Positions 35,100 through 45,949 of a stretch of DNA of 64,000 bases are shown here, one piece after another. The DNA is taken from NCBI RefSeq assembly GCF_010015445.1, contig NC_053118.1, forward strand, positions 18,485,437 to 18,549,436, given 5' to 3'. Below the pieces are notes generated by a model. That model was not told the origin of the DNA. It saw only the letters and a program-made list of their open reading frames with translations, and did no database searches. Position 1 is the stretch's first letter. Each line of letters starts with the position of its first letter. The DNA comes from Perca fluviatilis. Its lineage: Eukaryota; Chordata; Actinopteri; Perciformes; Percidae. Position numbers and translations under genes: made by a program.

Positions 35100-36170
35100 A
35101 CTACTCTAAACACTGCAATTGTGATTACAAACAGGACTAGACGTAACACTGCCTGGCTGCTAGGAGAGAACTTCATCCTGGCGATGTTGGAACATTTGAG
35201 GCTCATTTATTCAATGTATGATATAACTGCATAACCAGACATGAACAGAACAGATGAATTGTGTGGCTCTAACCCTTCACAGTCATCTGGACTGTGCTGG
35301 CTCGTTGCTTGCCGAGCCAGGAGATGGCAGTACAGGTTAGGTTTTTGACCCTGTCTCCTCCAGCTGCCGTGAACGTGATGTTGGAGGTCGTCTCCCAGAT
35401 GCCCTGCGGCGTCCAGGTGTGCGTGACCTCACTGGTGAGGGGAGAGACACTCCATGAGAACACTGGAGGATGTGACGGACATGTGTGCGTCACAGAACAC
35501 GAGACAGTAATCGTTGAGCCAGCATCGACTTCTGCTGGAACTGAGGTCATCACTGGTTTTTCTGGGGACGCTGAGCATGTGAAACACAAAGCAGAGTGCT
35601 TTTGTTGATTAGAAAGCAAGCAGATCAATAGCTTGGTACATTTAAATAAAATGAAGAATAAATTCTAGACCTTTCATAACAATAAATACGCAGCTATTGT
35701 TGAATCTGTATCTTTCCATGTTAGCTCTCTCTGCATGGAAACAGAAGGGCCCATTGTCAAAGGGTTTGATGTCATCAATCTCTAATGAGCAGTTTCCCTC
35801 ATTCAGATCTCCTAATATTCTGGTGCGGCCCTTGAAATGGTCAATCACAAAGCTCTGGCCATTATGTGAGATGATATCATTATTTCTTTTGGACCAGATG
35901 CCGCGGAAAAAAACCTTCTTCTTCTTTGTGGGCTATTTTACGAATTACAATTTTTTGAATCCGGTCAGGGCGCTGAATCTGAAAGGGACGTCAGCAGCCT
36001 GATCATGGAACGCTGTAAAGAGAGAAACAAGTCATGATGGGATGACTGAAGAAATCACTTCACTTGTGAAATAACATGGCAGCAAAATAAGTTTTGAGAA
36101 AATGGAGAAGTACACCCACTGTCATTTTCATATGGATCTCTCACATATTCTGGAGGGAAAAAAATGATAG
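35100..36170 (-). pseudogene. Siglec-like gene (leader-V-C2-TM), V exon disrupted
   Basis: Minus-strand order: a hydrophobic leader (MKMTVGVLLHFLKTYFAAM, ATG near 36145); a V-set exon 35671-36012 (342 bases, phase 1 at both ends); an intact C2 exon 35274-35570 (297 bases); and a membrane exon opening at 35177. The V exon keeps GNCSLEIDDIKPFDNGPF and FVIDHFKGR, but the B-strand region is replaced by an A-rich stretch with TAA and TAG in frame. The C2 exon is clean, with SCSVTHTC, WETTSNITF and LTCTAISWLG. The membrane exon reads into TGA immediately in the expected phase, unlike the 6 kb copy. The gene faces Ly6-B tail-to-tail. It could at most encode a truncated product. Confidence 0.75.
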
Positions 36171-36368
36171 CAAGCAATTATTAATTAAATCTTCTTCAAA
36201 TGTTAGCTCATCAGACCAAAAGTTTGACATTTTGGGAAATATTCTTTGCTTTCAAGCTTTCTCTAGAAAGATATAAGAGAATATTGATACAACTCCCATA
36301 TGAGAGTGATGTATAATAAGAATAGCTCCCAATGTCTTGACCACTGTGTATGACATGTAGGAACTCAC

Positions 36369-37494
36369 TTTTTATATGAAGGGTTTCAGAGTCTGAGGTC
36401 TCGCCAGTAACAAAGCAGTGCAGGTCAAAGATTTACCGTCATCCTCAAGAGAGCCAATAAAGGTTAGATTTGACACTGTGATAAAGGTATTGCTGGAGTT
36501 CTCTTTGGTTTTTAACGAACTCTGCATGTCTTCGTAGTTCCACACAATGGTTGGTTTATTTTTCTTACATTTGTAGGAAACAGAACAAATGACACTCTTT
36601 GCCACACCCTCCGTTGCGTTGCCAGGCCGCTCCGTCATTGTGATGTCATCATATGGACCTGAGTAGTAATTTGGTAGTGAGGCTTATTTGCTAAACAGGA
36701 TCATTTTCATTTGACTTCAGTTAAAACATGGTCTCATATTGTACTTACATTCAACATTCAGCTTAATCTCACTTGTTTCTCTCTGACCCCCACTGTAGCT
36801 AACAGTACACTTCACACTCTGGTCCTCTTCTTTTACAGCCCAGGTTCTCTCTACTGTCCTTTCCCAAATCCCATCAGTTACCAAAGTGTCCTTAATGAGA
36901 TCTTCTCCAGGTATACCACTTATGGTCAGGGTGGGGGGAGCAGAGATACATGTATGGCGCACATAGCAGGACACTGTGCTCTCCTCTCCCACCCTGGGGA
37001 TACCTATGATGCTCACCTGTGTTTCCTGTGCTTGGTCTATGAAATCAAAGTAAGAATGGTCATTTGGAGAACAATCTTTCTTGGAATTTGAATTGAATTG
37101 ACATCCAGGTACTTACCTGAAACAATAAGTTGAGAGGTTTTTTCATAAAATATGGGACCCAGGCTTTGGTAGGAGGTGATAGGGTGCTTGTCCACCCATG
37201 GGTAAAGTCTGTCCTGGTTATGTGACATCTCCAGCCTCTCGATCTTAAGACTACAATTCCTCTCCCCCACAGATCCAATCAAGCTGGTTATCCCGTTAAA
37301 CTTACTCATAATATTCTGTCGCTCATCAAATACAGGGGAGTACCCATTGCTATGGAACAAGTACCATATAACTCGGAGGTCAGCAGGCTGGGAATTACTG
37401 TAGGTGAATGTGCAAGGAATGATGATACATGAGCCTCTCATGCCTGTGATGCTGCGGGGGGTGGTGAAGGACCAGCCGCGAGACAGCATGTTTC
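36369..37494 (-). pseudogene. Siglec/MAG-like V-C2-C2 module 2, frameshift in third Ig exon
   Basis: The V-set exon 37117-37494 (378 bases) has GSCIIIPCTFTYSNS, VIWYLFHSN and RNCSLKIERLEMSH. The first C2 exon 36749-37036 (288 bases) has VSCYVRHTC and SVKCTVSYSGG. Both are intact and phase 1. The second C2 exon 36369-36658 is 290 bases, one short of a multiple of three. The frame breaks after DDGKSLTCTAL, and in the next frame it continues TGETSDSETLHIK to a GTGAGT donor. No leader is found between this module and the next one upstream, so it may be the 3' half of a longer gene continuing from 37941-39230. Domain order matches fish MAG/CD22-type receptors; the F-strand arginine used for sialic acid is not evident (RLYPWVDKH instead). 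Confidence 0.72.
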
Positions 37495-37940
37495 CTGTAA
37501 AAAGAGGACACATTTGAAGCAAAGTCGCAGAGCTTTTCAGAAGCAGTTCAAGAAAAGAGTCGTGTTTCCACTCAAATTGCTTCATTTGAATGATTTTTAG
37601 AGGCAGTAAGAAGTTAAACGATCCAGTATTTCACAAGATAATAATTGATAAAAGTCATAAATAAGTGTAACAGAATTATAATTTATGTTCTACCATCCCT
37701 TTAATTCCTCGTTTGACACCCCATGCTGAGAGTTATTGTTTTAAACAAACCAGCACTGTGAAATGATTTTATGATAAATGGCAAAATGTAAAGAATAAAT
37801 TACATTTTATCAAAATACATTTCAGTTCTATTGCAGACTTTGTTGGTGATTCAGCTAAAATGCAGAGCAGCTCTGGCATATGACTGCTACAAAGGCAACA
37901 TATACTGATATATAGGAAGATGATTATTATTTCTACTCAC

Positions 37941-39230
37941 TCTTTACTTGGAGGGTGATGCTCTTATCCTGCGTCCCTGCTCCAGGGAATCGTGCATAGC
38001 ATGTCAGAGATCGTCCATGGTCGTTAGCTGATGCTGTGAATGTCAGTGTGGAGACAGTCCTCCAACTAGTGCTTCCACTGTTGGTGGTATCAGTGGAGGT
38101 TGGCATGCTACCATAGTTCCATGTCAGGGTTGGTATATGTTTGGAGCATGTGTATGAGGCAGTGCTGGTTACTTTGCTTGCATGTCCCTCAAGGAATTCA
38201 TTTGATGTACGGCTGATAGTCAACGCTGAAAAGGAGCCTGAGATACGAATGGTAAATGTTAACATTATCAGTCAGCAAAGAAGGAATTGGTTTTATTTTT
38301 GTATATGCATCACATACATTCTGCAATTAAGGTTTGAGTGGCTGTTACACTGTGACCGCCCATGTGTCGGACGGAGCACTGCACAGTTTGGTGGTCTCTC
38401 TCTATGTTTAATGTGGTCGTCAAGGTGGTTTCGGTTGTGCCACCAGACCCCAAGCTATGAGTTAGACTGTGGCTTTGCAGTGGGATGTTGAGACTCAGAT
38501 CCGGTGGATATATATCGAACAGGTGTGGGAAGCGGTGCATTTCACTGTCACAGACTGTCCAACCTTCCTGTCTCCATAGATCGTAATACGAGGTGCCTCT
38601 GCCCTGTCTTAACAAAGGAAATGTTTAGAATTCTTGAGGAAACTGTATATACATCCATCTAAAAATATTTTTCTAAGCTCACCTTGATAACTTACCAACT
38701 ACTTCAATTGTTACAGTTTTATCCCAGAATGCATGGGTGTATTTCCCAGTATAGTCTGGATCTACCCAGGGGTAAATCTTCTGTCTGTGGTGAGCCCACG
38801 TCACTGGCTTGATTAAAAGGTCGCAATTTCTCCCAGATCCAGAATTAGGTGTCCATGTTTTACCTTTAAATTCATCAATTTCATCCCTCATGTCCCAATC
38901 TTTACAAACTAAAGGATAGGAGTAGCTTGCATACTGGTACCAAGCCACACGCTCTGGTCTGCGAGGTGGATTGTAATAGTAGTTGAAGGTGCAAGGTATT
39001 AAAAGGCAGGAACCCTCCAATCCTCTGATATTGCTTGGCATATATACATGCCAAGCCGTGGAACTGCAGAAAATGTATCCTGCAAGAGCACCAATATGCA
39101 TAAGGCACATTACAAAAAATGTGGCCAGTTATATGTTTAACAAAAATTGAGTAGTAAATATTGCATTACCTAGGATACAGAAGCAAATGGCTAAATCCAG
39201 ACATCTTGTAAATGGTACCACACACCTAAA
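37941..39230 (-). pseudogene. Siglec/MAG-like leader-V-C2-C2 module 1, frameshift in first C2 exon
   Basis: A leader-like exon (39175 to about 39226) encodes CLDLAICFCILG in the phase that fits the V exon, but there is no ATG in that frame. The V-set exon 38696-39079 (384 bases) has GSCLLIPCTFNYYY, RVAWYQYASYSYP and RNCDLLIKPVTWAHH. The first C2 exon 38318-38607 is 290 bases where the paralog in module 2 has 288. Two extra bases in a TA run (GATATATATCC) shift the frame between SHTCSIY and PPDLSLNIP. The second C2 exon 37941-38237 (297 bases) is intact (STASYTCSKH, SLTCYARFPG). A non-coding first exon may end at a GTAAGT donor at 40228. No membrane exon follows before module 2. Confidence 0.72.
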
Positions 39231-40199
39231 ATATGTACAGTGAACACCTTAATATTGTGCTTTCAAAATTAGAAAATAAAATAGAATATATATCTGTGAT
39301 TCTTTTTTTCAAATTCTTCAAAAGTACCCGGCTCCAGAACATTCAAATGTTCCAATAAAACAAATCTCATTTATCTTATGGATCCAATCTTCAAGGGGTA
39401 CTCAAGAAATTTTGTGTTGAATTTCCAAAGTTTGGGGACTCACATAGGACAGAAAGCCACTTTCAATTCTACAGGGTAAATATTTGCAGATGTTATTGGG
39501 TGGAGTATCAGTTTAAAAGTTTCACCCATGTTAAACAGCGAATCCTGGCAAAAGGCCGCAATGGCGTAAGAGTTAAAGACAAAGCACACATAATAATACA
39601 AACAGATTAATACATGATTAAAAATAACCCCACAAAATCTAAATCACAGAAATGTCATGAATACAAATACAAATCTAAAAGCTGTTCAAAACAAACCACA
39701 TTATGTTGTTTCTAGAAAAAAAAGCTGTTTTCTCATTAGTCTGAGATAATTCCTCATTTCTGAAGCAGTTAAAGTTTTGAAAGGTCTACATTTAGGCCAG
39801 TCATTGTAATATGACATAACATGGCATAACAAAGCAGAACAAGGTAGACTTTGCTGACAAAAAAAACATTCTCGATTTCAGAAAGCTCTCCAGACATGGT
39901 AACAAGCTAAATCATTTCAGCCTAAAGAAATATTATTTTGTGTTGATATATTTCGGATATGACACAACATGCAAGAGTGGTTTCCTGTAATTTAAAAAAT
40001 GTCTCAGATTTCTAATAAAAACCAAAGTCTGTGCTACTTTCTGTCAGCAACTACATTTAAGGAAGCCATGATATCACAAGAGAAAGATATATTTATATTG
40101 TTTTATGAATCAAATTAAAACTCAGCCTTTTTCAGCATGGAAACTAATATAAAGTTGTAAGATGCAGAAAAAAGGAAAGCTTCTTTAGCATTTTATATG

Positions 40200-40300
40200 G
40201 TATTTCTTAAAAATCAGAATGACTTACCTTCAGAGTGGAAAGTTTATGAGGAGTTTTCCACCTTTTAAAGTCTCCAACCACCCATCATTTTAAGAAACCG
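40200..40300 (-). promoter_or_regulatory. Possible 5'UTR exon/promoter of Siglec-like module 1
   Basis: On the minus strand, CTTTAAAAGG and TTTCCACTCTGAAG are followed by GTAAGTC, an excellent donor at 40228. The stretch lies about 1 kb upstream of the leader-like exon, whose acceptor (CATATTTTAG) fits. Immediately upstream is the 350-base TA/CA tract. The intervening intron (39235-40200) shows nothing else. Confidence 0.3.
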
Positions 40301-40371
40301 GGGAGGGTACAATTTGCCTACCAAAAGGAATATACTGGTTCCTGTAAAAAAAAAAAAAAAAAGATTCTAAA

Positions 40372-40412
40372 AACACACACACACACACACATATACATAT
40401 ATACATATATAC

Positions 40413-40447
<35 letters not shown>

Positions 40448-40471
40448 TATTTATACATATATATACATATA

Positions 40472-40525
<54 letters not shown>

Positions 40526-40540
40526 CATACATACATACAT

Positions 40541-40595
<55 letters not shown>

Positions 40596-40600
40596 CATAT

Positions 40601-40678
<78 letters not shown>

Positions 40679-40683
40679 ATACA

Positions 40684-40721
<38 letters not shown>
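40372..40721. repeat. 350-base alternating (CA)/(TA) tract
   Basis: A CACACA run grades into about 340 bases of TA repeats with ACATAC interruptions, almost purely alternating purine-pyrimidine. All long open frames here (Ile-Tyr/Thr-His repeats) are by-products of the microsatellite. 40722-41210 holds nothing recognisable. Confidence 0.95.
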
Positions 40722-40723
<2 letters not shown>

Positions 40724-41210
40724 TGCCTGATAATTATGCAGGCCTTGATAAAAGATCTTTCACATTCGCCACACCCTCCCTCATTACACCAATAAATATC
40801 ACCCGAGAATGATTAAATCTAATAAGCGTTTATATGATTTGGAGCTGGAAAATGTGCATAGATATAATGATAAGATCAGAATAGTCACTTGCCTGATAAT
40901 TGTGTTTGCAGTGTATATATATATATGTTGATGTATTTAAATGATTTAAAGAAGAAAACATTGTTTGATATTTTGGGAAATACACTTTTTCCCTTTGTTG
41001 TTGACATTTGGATTATGTTTCAGGCCCAATAATTGTGACATCATGCCTAAACAAATGAATACACTGGCTGAGCAAAGTTGCGTACTTACTGATACGATAA
41101 TCTCAAGCAAAATATGGTGTATTCAATATTGTGATCATATTAGTCATACAACAAAACTGCAGTCATCAGATGCTCTTATTACAGATCAGATCATTATGAA
41201 TCTGATTAGA

Positions 41211-44200
41211 TTAGTATTCTGGTGTTTTTGAGATGCTTCCATAGATGTTGAGGTCTGCAGTGTTCATGTAATCGTCACCATCATCAAGGTCCTGTAAAAG
41301 ATTGAGGTCCAAAATGTAGCTACTTTTAGCTACATCTAAGACACTTACATATGACCCAAATCCACCTTGTCCCCTAGGCCTTCTGTTACAGTGAAAAAGT
41401 ACATAAGGTAATATAAATGAAAACATTAATGCAGAAAACAAAACACAGATGTACAGTACAGGCCAAAAGTTTGGACACACCTTCTCATTCAATGCTTTTC
41501 CTTTATTTTCATGACTATTTACATTGTAGATTCTCACTGAAGGCATCAAAACTATGAATGAACACATGTGGAATTATGTACTTAACAAAAAACTGTGAAA
41601 TAACTGAAAACATGTCTTATATTCTAGTTTCTTCAAAGTAGCCACCCTTTGCTCTGATTACTGCTTTGCACACTCTTAACATTCTCTCGATGAGCTTCAA
41701 GAGGTAGTCACCTGAAATGGTTTTCCAACAGTCTTGAAGGAGGTCCCAGAGATGCTTAGCACTTTTTGGCCCTTTTGCCTTCACTCTGCAGTCCAGCTCA
41801 CCCCAAACCATCACGATTGGGTTCAGGTCCGGTGACTGTGGAGGCCAGGTCATCTGGCGCAGCACTCCATCACTCTCCTTCTTGGTCAACTAGCCGTTAC
41901 ACAGGCTGGAGGTGTGTTTGGGGTCATTGTCCTGTTGAAAAACAAATGATGGTCCAACTAAACGCAAACCGGATGGGATGGCATGTCGCTGCAGGATGCT
42001 GTGGTAGCCATGCTGGTTGCAGTATGCCTTCAATTTTGAATAAATCCCCAACAGTGTCACCAGCAAAGCACCCCCACACCATCACACCTCCTCCTCCATG
42101 CTTCATGGTGGGAACCAGGCATGTAGAATCCATCCGTTCACCTTTTCTGCGTCGCACAAAGACACGGCGGTTGGAACCAAAGATCTCAAATTTGGACTCA
42201 TCGGACCAAAGCACAGATTTCCACTGGTCTAATGTCCATTCCTTGTGTTTTATGGCCCAAACAAATCTCTTCTGCTTGTTGCCTCTCCTTAGCAGTGGTT
42301 TCCTAGCAGCTAGATGTGTCTGCTGCTAGAACTCTGTGTGGCATTCATCTGGTCTCTAATCTGAGGTGCTGTTAACTTGCGATTTCTGAGGCTGGTGACT
42401 CGGATGAACTTATCCTCAGCAGCAGAGGTGACTCTTGGTCTTCCTTTCCTGGGGCGGTCCTCATGTGAGCCAGTTTCGTTGTAGCGCTTGATGATTTTTG
42501 CGACTGCACTTGAGGACACATTCAAAGTTTTCACAATTTTCCGGACTGACTGACCTTCATTTGTTAAAGTAATGATGGCCACTCGTTTCTCTTTACTTAG
42601 CTGATTGGTTCTTGCCATAATATGAATTCTAACAGTTGTCCAATAGGGCTGTCGGCTGTTTATCAACCTGACTTCTGCACAACACAACTGATGGTCCCAA
42701 CCCCATTAATAAGGGCAAAAACTCCACTAATTAACCCTGACAAGGCACACCTGTGAAGTGAAAACCATTTCAGGTGACTACCTCATGATGCTCATTGAGA
42801 GAACACCAAGGGTTTGCAGCGCTATCAAAAAAGCAAAGGGTGGCCACTTTGAGGAATCTAAAATATAAGACATGTTTTCAGTTATTTCACACTTTTATGT
42901 TAAGTACATAATTCCATATGTGTTCATTCATAGTTTTGATGCCTTCAGTGAGAATCTACAATGTAAGTAGTCATGAAAATAAAGAAAACACATTGAATGA
43001 GGTGTGTCCAAACTTTTGGCCTGTACTGTACTTGTTTCATTATGACAAAAATGCTTTACCAAAAGTTAAGTTTGATTTAACTGTGAAAACAACCATGTGA
43101 AAACTTATCAGTGGAGGCAGGCATGCTACGTCAATGTTTTTCATGTCTTACATTGAAAATCTGCTCCAAATAGACCTATGTAAAAAAAGAACAGAAACTT
43201 GCAAATTTTGTGAGGCTTACCGGGGATTTCCACTGGATGCGTAACAGATGCGGACCGGCTCCGCTGCGTGTCTGCTGCGTGCTACGCCGTCCGTCAATAC
43301 CCACTGGGTCCGGATTTGTTGCGGAACGGCTGCGGCCGTAACTGACAGCTGTAGTCACGAGGACCCACAAGTTCTCGCGAATTCAGGTAGAATAGAACCA
43401 CAAAACCAACAACAGTTAGTTTCCATCCAGAGGAGTAGAGGGGAAACGACTCTGAGCTGTGTATTCAAGGTGTAGTTCAGGGAAATATGATCCGCCGTGA
43501 GCACGGTGTATTTTATTTTAAAAATTAACCGGATATTTATTTTGTTTCTGTGCTCGACTTCCTGTCCCGCACTATCTGCCGTGTGCTGATTTGCTGCGGA
43601 ACTCTCCGTCGTCCGTCAAAAATAGAAGCTCTGCGTATCTGCTGCGGAGACTGACGGAACTGGGACGGAGTCGGGACGCAGACGTTCTGCAGTCTGTGGA
43701 AATACACAGATTGACTTAAATGGAAACCTAATGACTCCATCGACGTTCCGGAGACGTTCCGCAGACGTTCCGCATCCAGTGGAAATTGCCGGTTAGAAAT
43801 AAAAGCATAGATTTTATCGAGAATGCCAAAAAAACACTCTTCGTCTGCACACATATGGAAATTACAGTAAGCCTGACCATTTAATGGTCTATACTACTGT
43901 AAACTGTGGGGAGATTACAGAACTAGTCACTGAACTGACATAGAGTATTTAAAATAAAGATATTAAAAGATTTAAGATAAAGACCTTTGATCAGAATGAG
44001 ATGGTCCTGGGCCATTAGAGCGAATCCTTAAAGTTTAACACATTAAATACCAGCCTTTTCTCATGAACCATTCGTTTGAAAAGCTACGAAAAGTCAAGCA
44101 CTGTAATGCGTATGATTTACGTTTTTTCTGCTGTGGGCACCACATTGACTGCTGCTGTATAAGAACGCGGCTAGCCATGTAGGGAGGTGGTCGGGGAGGA

Positions 44201-45182
44201 TGGATGGGCGCTAACATACAGAACTTACAAGCCAGGTCGGAGTTCGCTGCCCGGGGAAAGCAAAAGACTTACACCCGGGAAATGTGTGTTCCTTGGGAGT
44301 GTTATACAAATAATAATGTAATACAAATGTATAATGTAATACAAACCACGATATTTTCCTAAACTTAACTAGTTGTTTTGGTGCCTAAACTTAACTTTCG
44401 TTGCCGCATAACGCTTACTTTTTCTTGCCTAAACTTAACCGTAATCCCTGCCAAAATGACCGGCAGCTCAAGGTGCTCTGTGCCCAGTGCACAGTCACCT
44501 ATTTTGGGGTAACTACACCACCAACTACCGCTGACCTGATGGAGCACAATGCGGAGCACCGTAGTCGGCGGCACCAAGCTCTGTAGCGGCTTAAACAGCT
44601 AGCAACTGCCGCTCTGTAGCACAGGGCTTTGTAGCCGATATCACGTGACCAGTCGGAGGTCTCCTAGTTTTCGTATAATGTATGTTTTAGTGTGCATAAC
44701 TTTTCGTATGATATCATTCATGAGAATGAAAAAGTTCCTACAACAATGTTAGATGAGACAGAAAAAAAAAAAATTCTCACCTGCGAGAGAGCTTGGACAG
44801 CTGGGTCCACATGCTGATTATGACACATAATACAGAAACTTATGTTATGATAATGAAGGAAAATAATTGAATCATGTGATCATTAGTACAGCTCTATGAA
44901 GTAATCTGCTTTACAACATTTTTACCTGCCAACCCCACTTTGGAGCTCTGTAATGCGTCTCCTTGAGCAGACAGAAAACAAAGTCATTGTATTGAACAGC
45001 ACATACTGTGCACAAATGTGTTAAGCATGGAAACGTGCAAGCAAGTCATTTTTTGCTCAAAAAAGCTATTACTTATCTGATGTGATCTGTTGATCAGTTA
45101 ATGTTAATGTTAATGTTAAAGATCACGGCTGTACCAATCACCGCCACCATAGGAATGAAGATGTGGTTAAAATTTTCTGTAC
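41211..45182 (-). CDS. Candidate 3' exons of another Siglec-like receptor (TM and cytoplasmic tail)
   Basis: Minus-strand candidates: a membrane exon opening at 45182 after TATTTGCAG (HIFIPMVAVIGTAVIF, followed by a stop in the NI-repeat caused by TTAATG units); a 36-base exon 44926-44961 (ETHYRAPKWGWQ); a 33-base exon 44781-44813 (HVDPAVQALSQ); a 34-base exon 41349-41382 (RPRGQGGFGSY); and the last exon 41211-41291 (DLDDGDDYMNTADLN, IYGSISKTPEY, stop). All have AG/GT borders. The tail has YMNT (a YxN, GRB2-type site) and further tyrosines but no strict ITIM. The phase between the 33- and 34-base exons does not match, so exons are missing or some calls are wrong. A Tc1 and a Harbinger-type MITE sit in the long intron. 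Relic Ig sequence is suspected at 45360-45540. Confidence 0.35.
41454..43028 (-). mobile_element. Tc1/mariner element, 1.58 kb
   Basis: Inverted ends CAGTACAGGCCAAAAGTTTG (left) and the complement of the same motif (right) are flanked by TA on both sides (41452-41453, 43029-43030). Length and layout are typical of a full-length Tc1. It lies in the putative last long intron of a Siglec-like gene. Confidence 0.93.
41617..42618 (-). pseudogene. Tc1 transposase, frameshifted
   Basis: Starts MARTNQLSKEKRVAI at 42618, followed by paired helix-turn-helix motifs (SVRKIVKTLNVSSSAVAKII; a GRPR linker in RKGRPRVTS). The catalytic region is spread over different frames: WSDESKFEIFG (second Asp), then VMVWGCF, then SPDLNPIVMVWGELD. 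The glutamate normally following DLNPI is valine here. At least two frameshifts split the protein near 42320 and 41900. A catalytically dead relic. Confidence 0.9.
43220..43792. mobile_element. Harbinger-type MITE, complete, 573 bases
   Basis: Ends CCGGGGATTTCCACTGGATG and the complement of CCGGCAATTTCCACTGGATG, flanked by TTA (43217-43219, 43793-43795). Carries the empty site corresponding to the nested insertion at 20006-20467. No coding sequence. Confidence 0.85.
44035..44755. repeat. Dispersed repeat with inverted flanks
   Basis: 44060-44095 (TTTTCTCATGAACCATTCG, GCTACGAAAAG) and 44700-44740 (CTTTTCGTATGATATC, TTCATGAGAATGAAAAAG) are roughly inverted. The interior has the teleost-type CCTAAACTTAAC motif repeated. 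Likely non-autonomous DNA element; family not assigned. Confidence 0.45.
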
Positions 45183-45559
45183 CTGCAAATAGACAGAGCC
45201 ATATACAAGGGCCGTTCTTCACTTATATTGCACAAATGGAAAGAGGTCAACATCTGCAATATGAACTTCAAATAAAATTCAACAGCAGAGTTAAAAGATC
45301 TCACGTTTTTTTTGGAGAATTAGGTTTAAATGAAGAAAAGTCAGAGAGAAAGTAAGAGATAACTTGTAATTGTGTTAAAGGTATTGCTGAAGTTCTCTTT
45401 GTTTTTTGCGTGGCACACTCGAAATTGAAGCTGTTAAAATGATTTCAACTATGACCTCAATGCTGCTGACCTTTCAAGGCGTAATTAAAGCCAGAAGCAA
45501 TGATGATGTATAACTGCTCTGCGCTTTGCCTCTATGCCTGTAATATGCTACCTCCTGGT

Positions 45560-45760
45560 CATGTGTGAAGTTGATGCATGGTATAGTTTGCAGTCACTAT
45601 AGGTGTGTACAGGTCTGAGGTCAAGGTCTGAGTCAGGCCAGACTCTGATTGAAGGCATCTCTGATGCTTTGAAGTCCCATTATTCTAGATGACCCTCAAC
45701 TGTTCAGCCTGTCCCCATCTCTAACTGTGTATTTGTCAGTCATGTAAAGTATCACATTGT
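45560..45760. repeat. Fragment of array spacer
   Basis: TACAGGTCTGAGG, TCTGATGCTTTGAAG, CCTCAACTGTTCAGCCTGTC and CATCTCTAACTGTG match the distal part of the spacers at 33.3-33.95 kb. It marks the remains of a further array unit whose Ly6 gene is missing. Confidence 0.55.
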
Positions 45761-45949
45761 CAGACTTATCTCCACACTGCTGTGTCTGTGCTGGAGTAAG
45801 GTCTGGCAACACCACACATACATTCTGGGATAGGAGTAAAACAATGCTCTGGCTTGTTTGCATGTCTTTAAACCAATCACAAAATAGCTAAATAGGAAGA
45901 AGTTTTGGTGGAATGTTTACACGTAGGGAGGTAACCTGTGGCATTTGCA

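Noticed and set aside
37500..37585. ATG upstream of the module 2 V exon (MKQFEWKHDSF...) as a signal peptide
   Set aside because: The stretch is charged, and its end is a pyrimidine tract with CAG acceptor, so it reads as intron rather than leader.
40290..40812. Several 73-113 codon frames on both strands
   Set aside because: They consist of Ile-Tyr, Thr-Tyr and Val-Cys repeats produced by the TA/CA microsatellite.
41766..42329. 187-codon plus-strand frame
   Set aside because: Antisense shadow of the Tc1 transposase.
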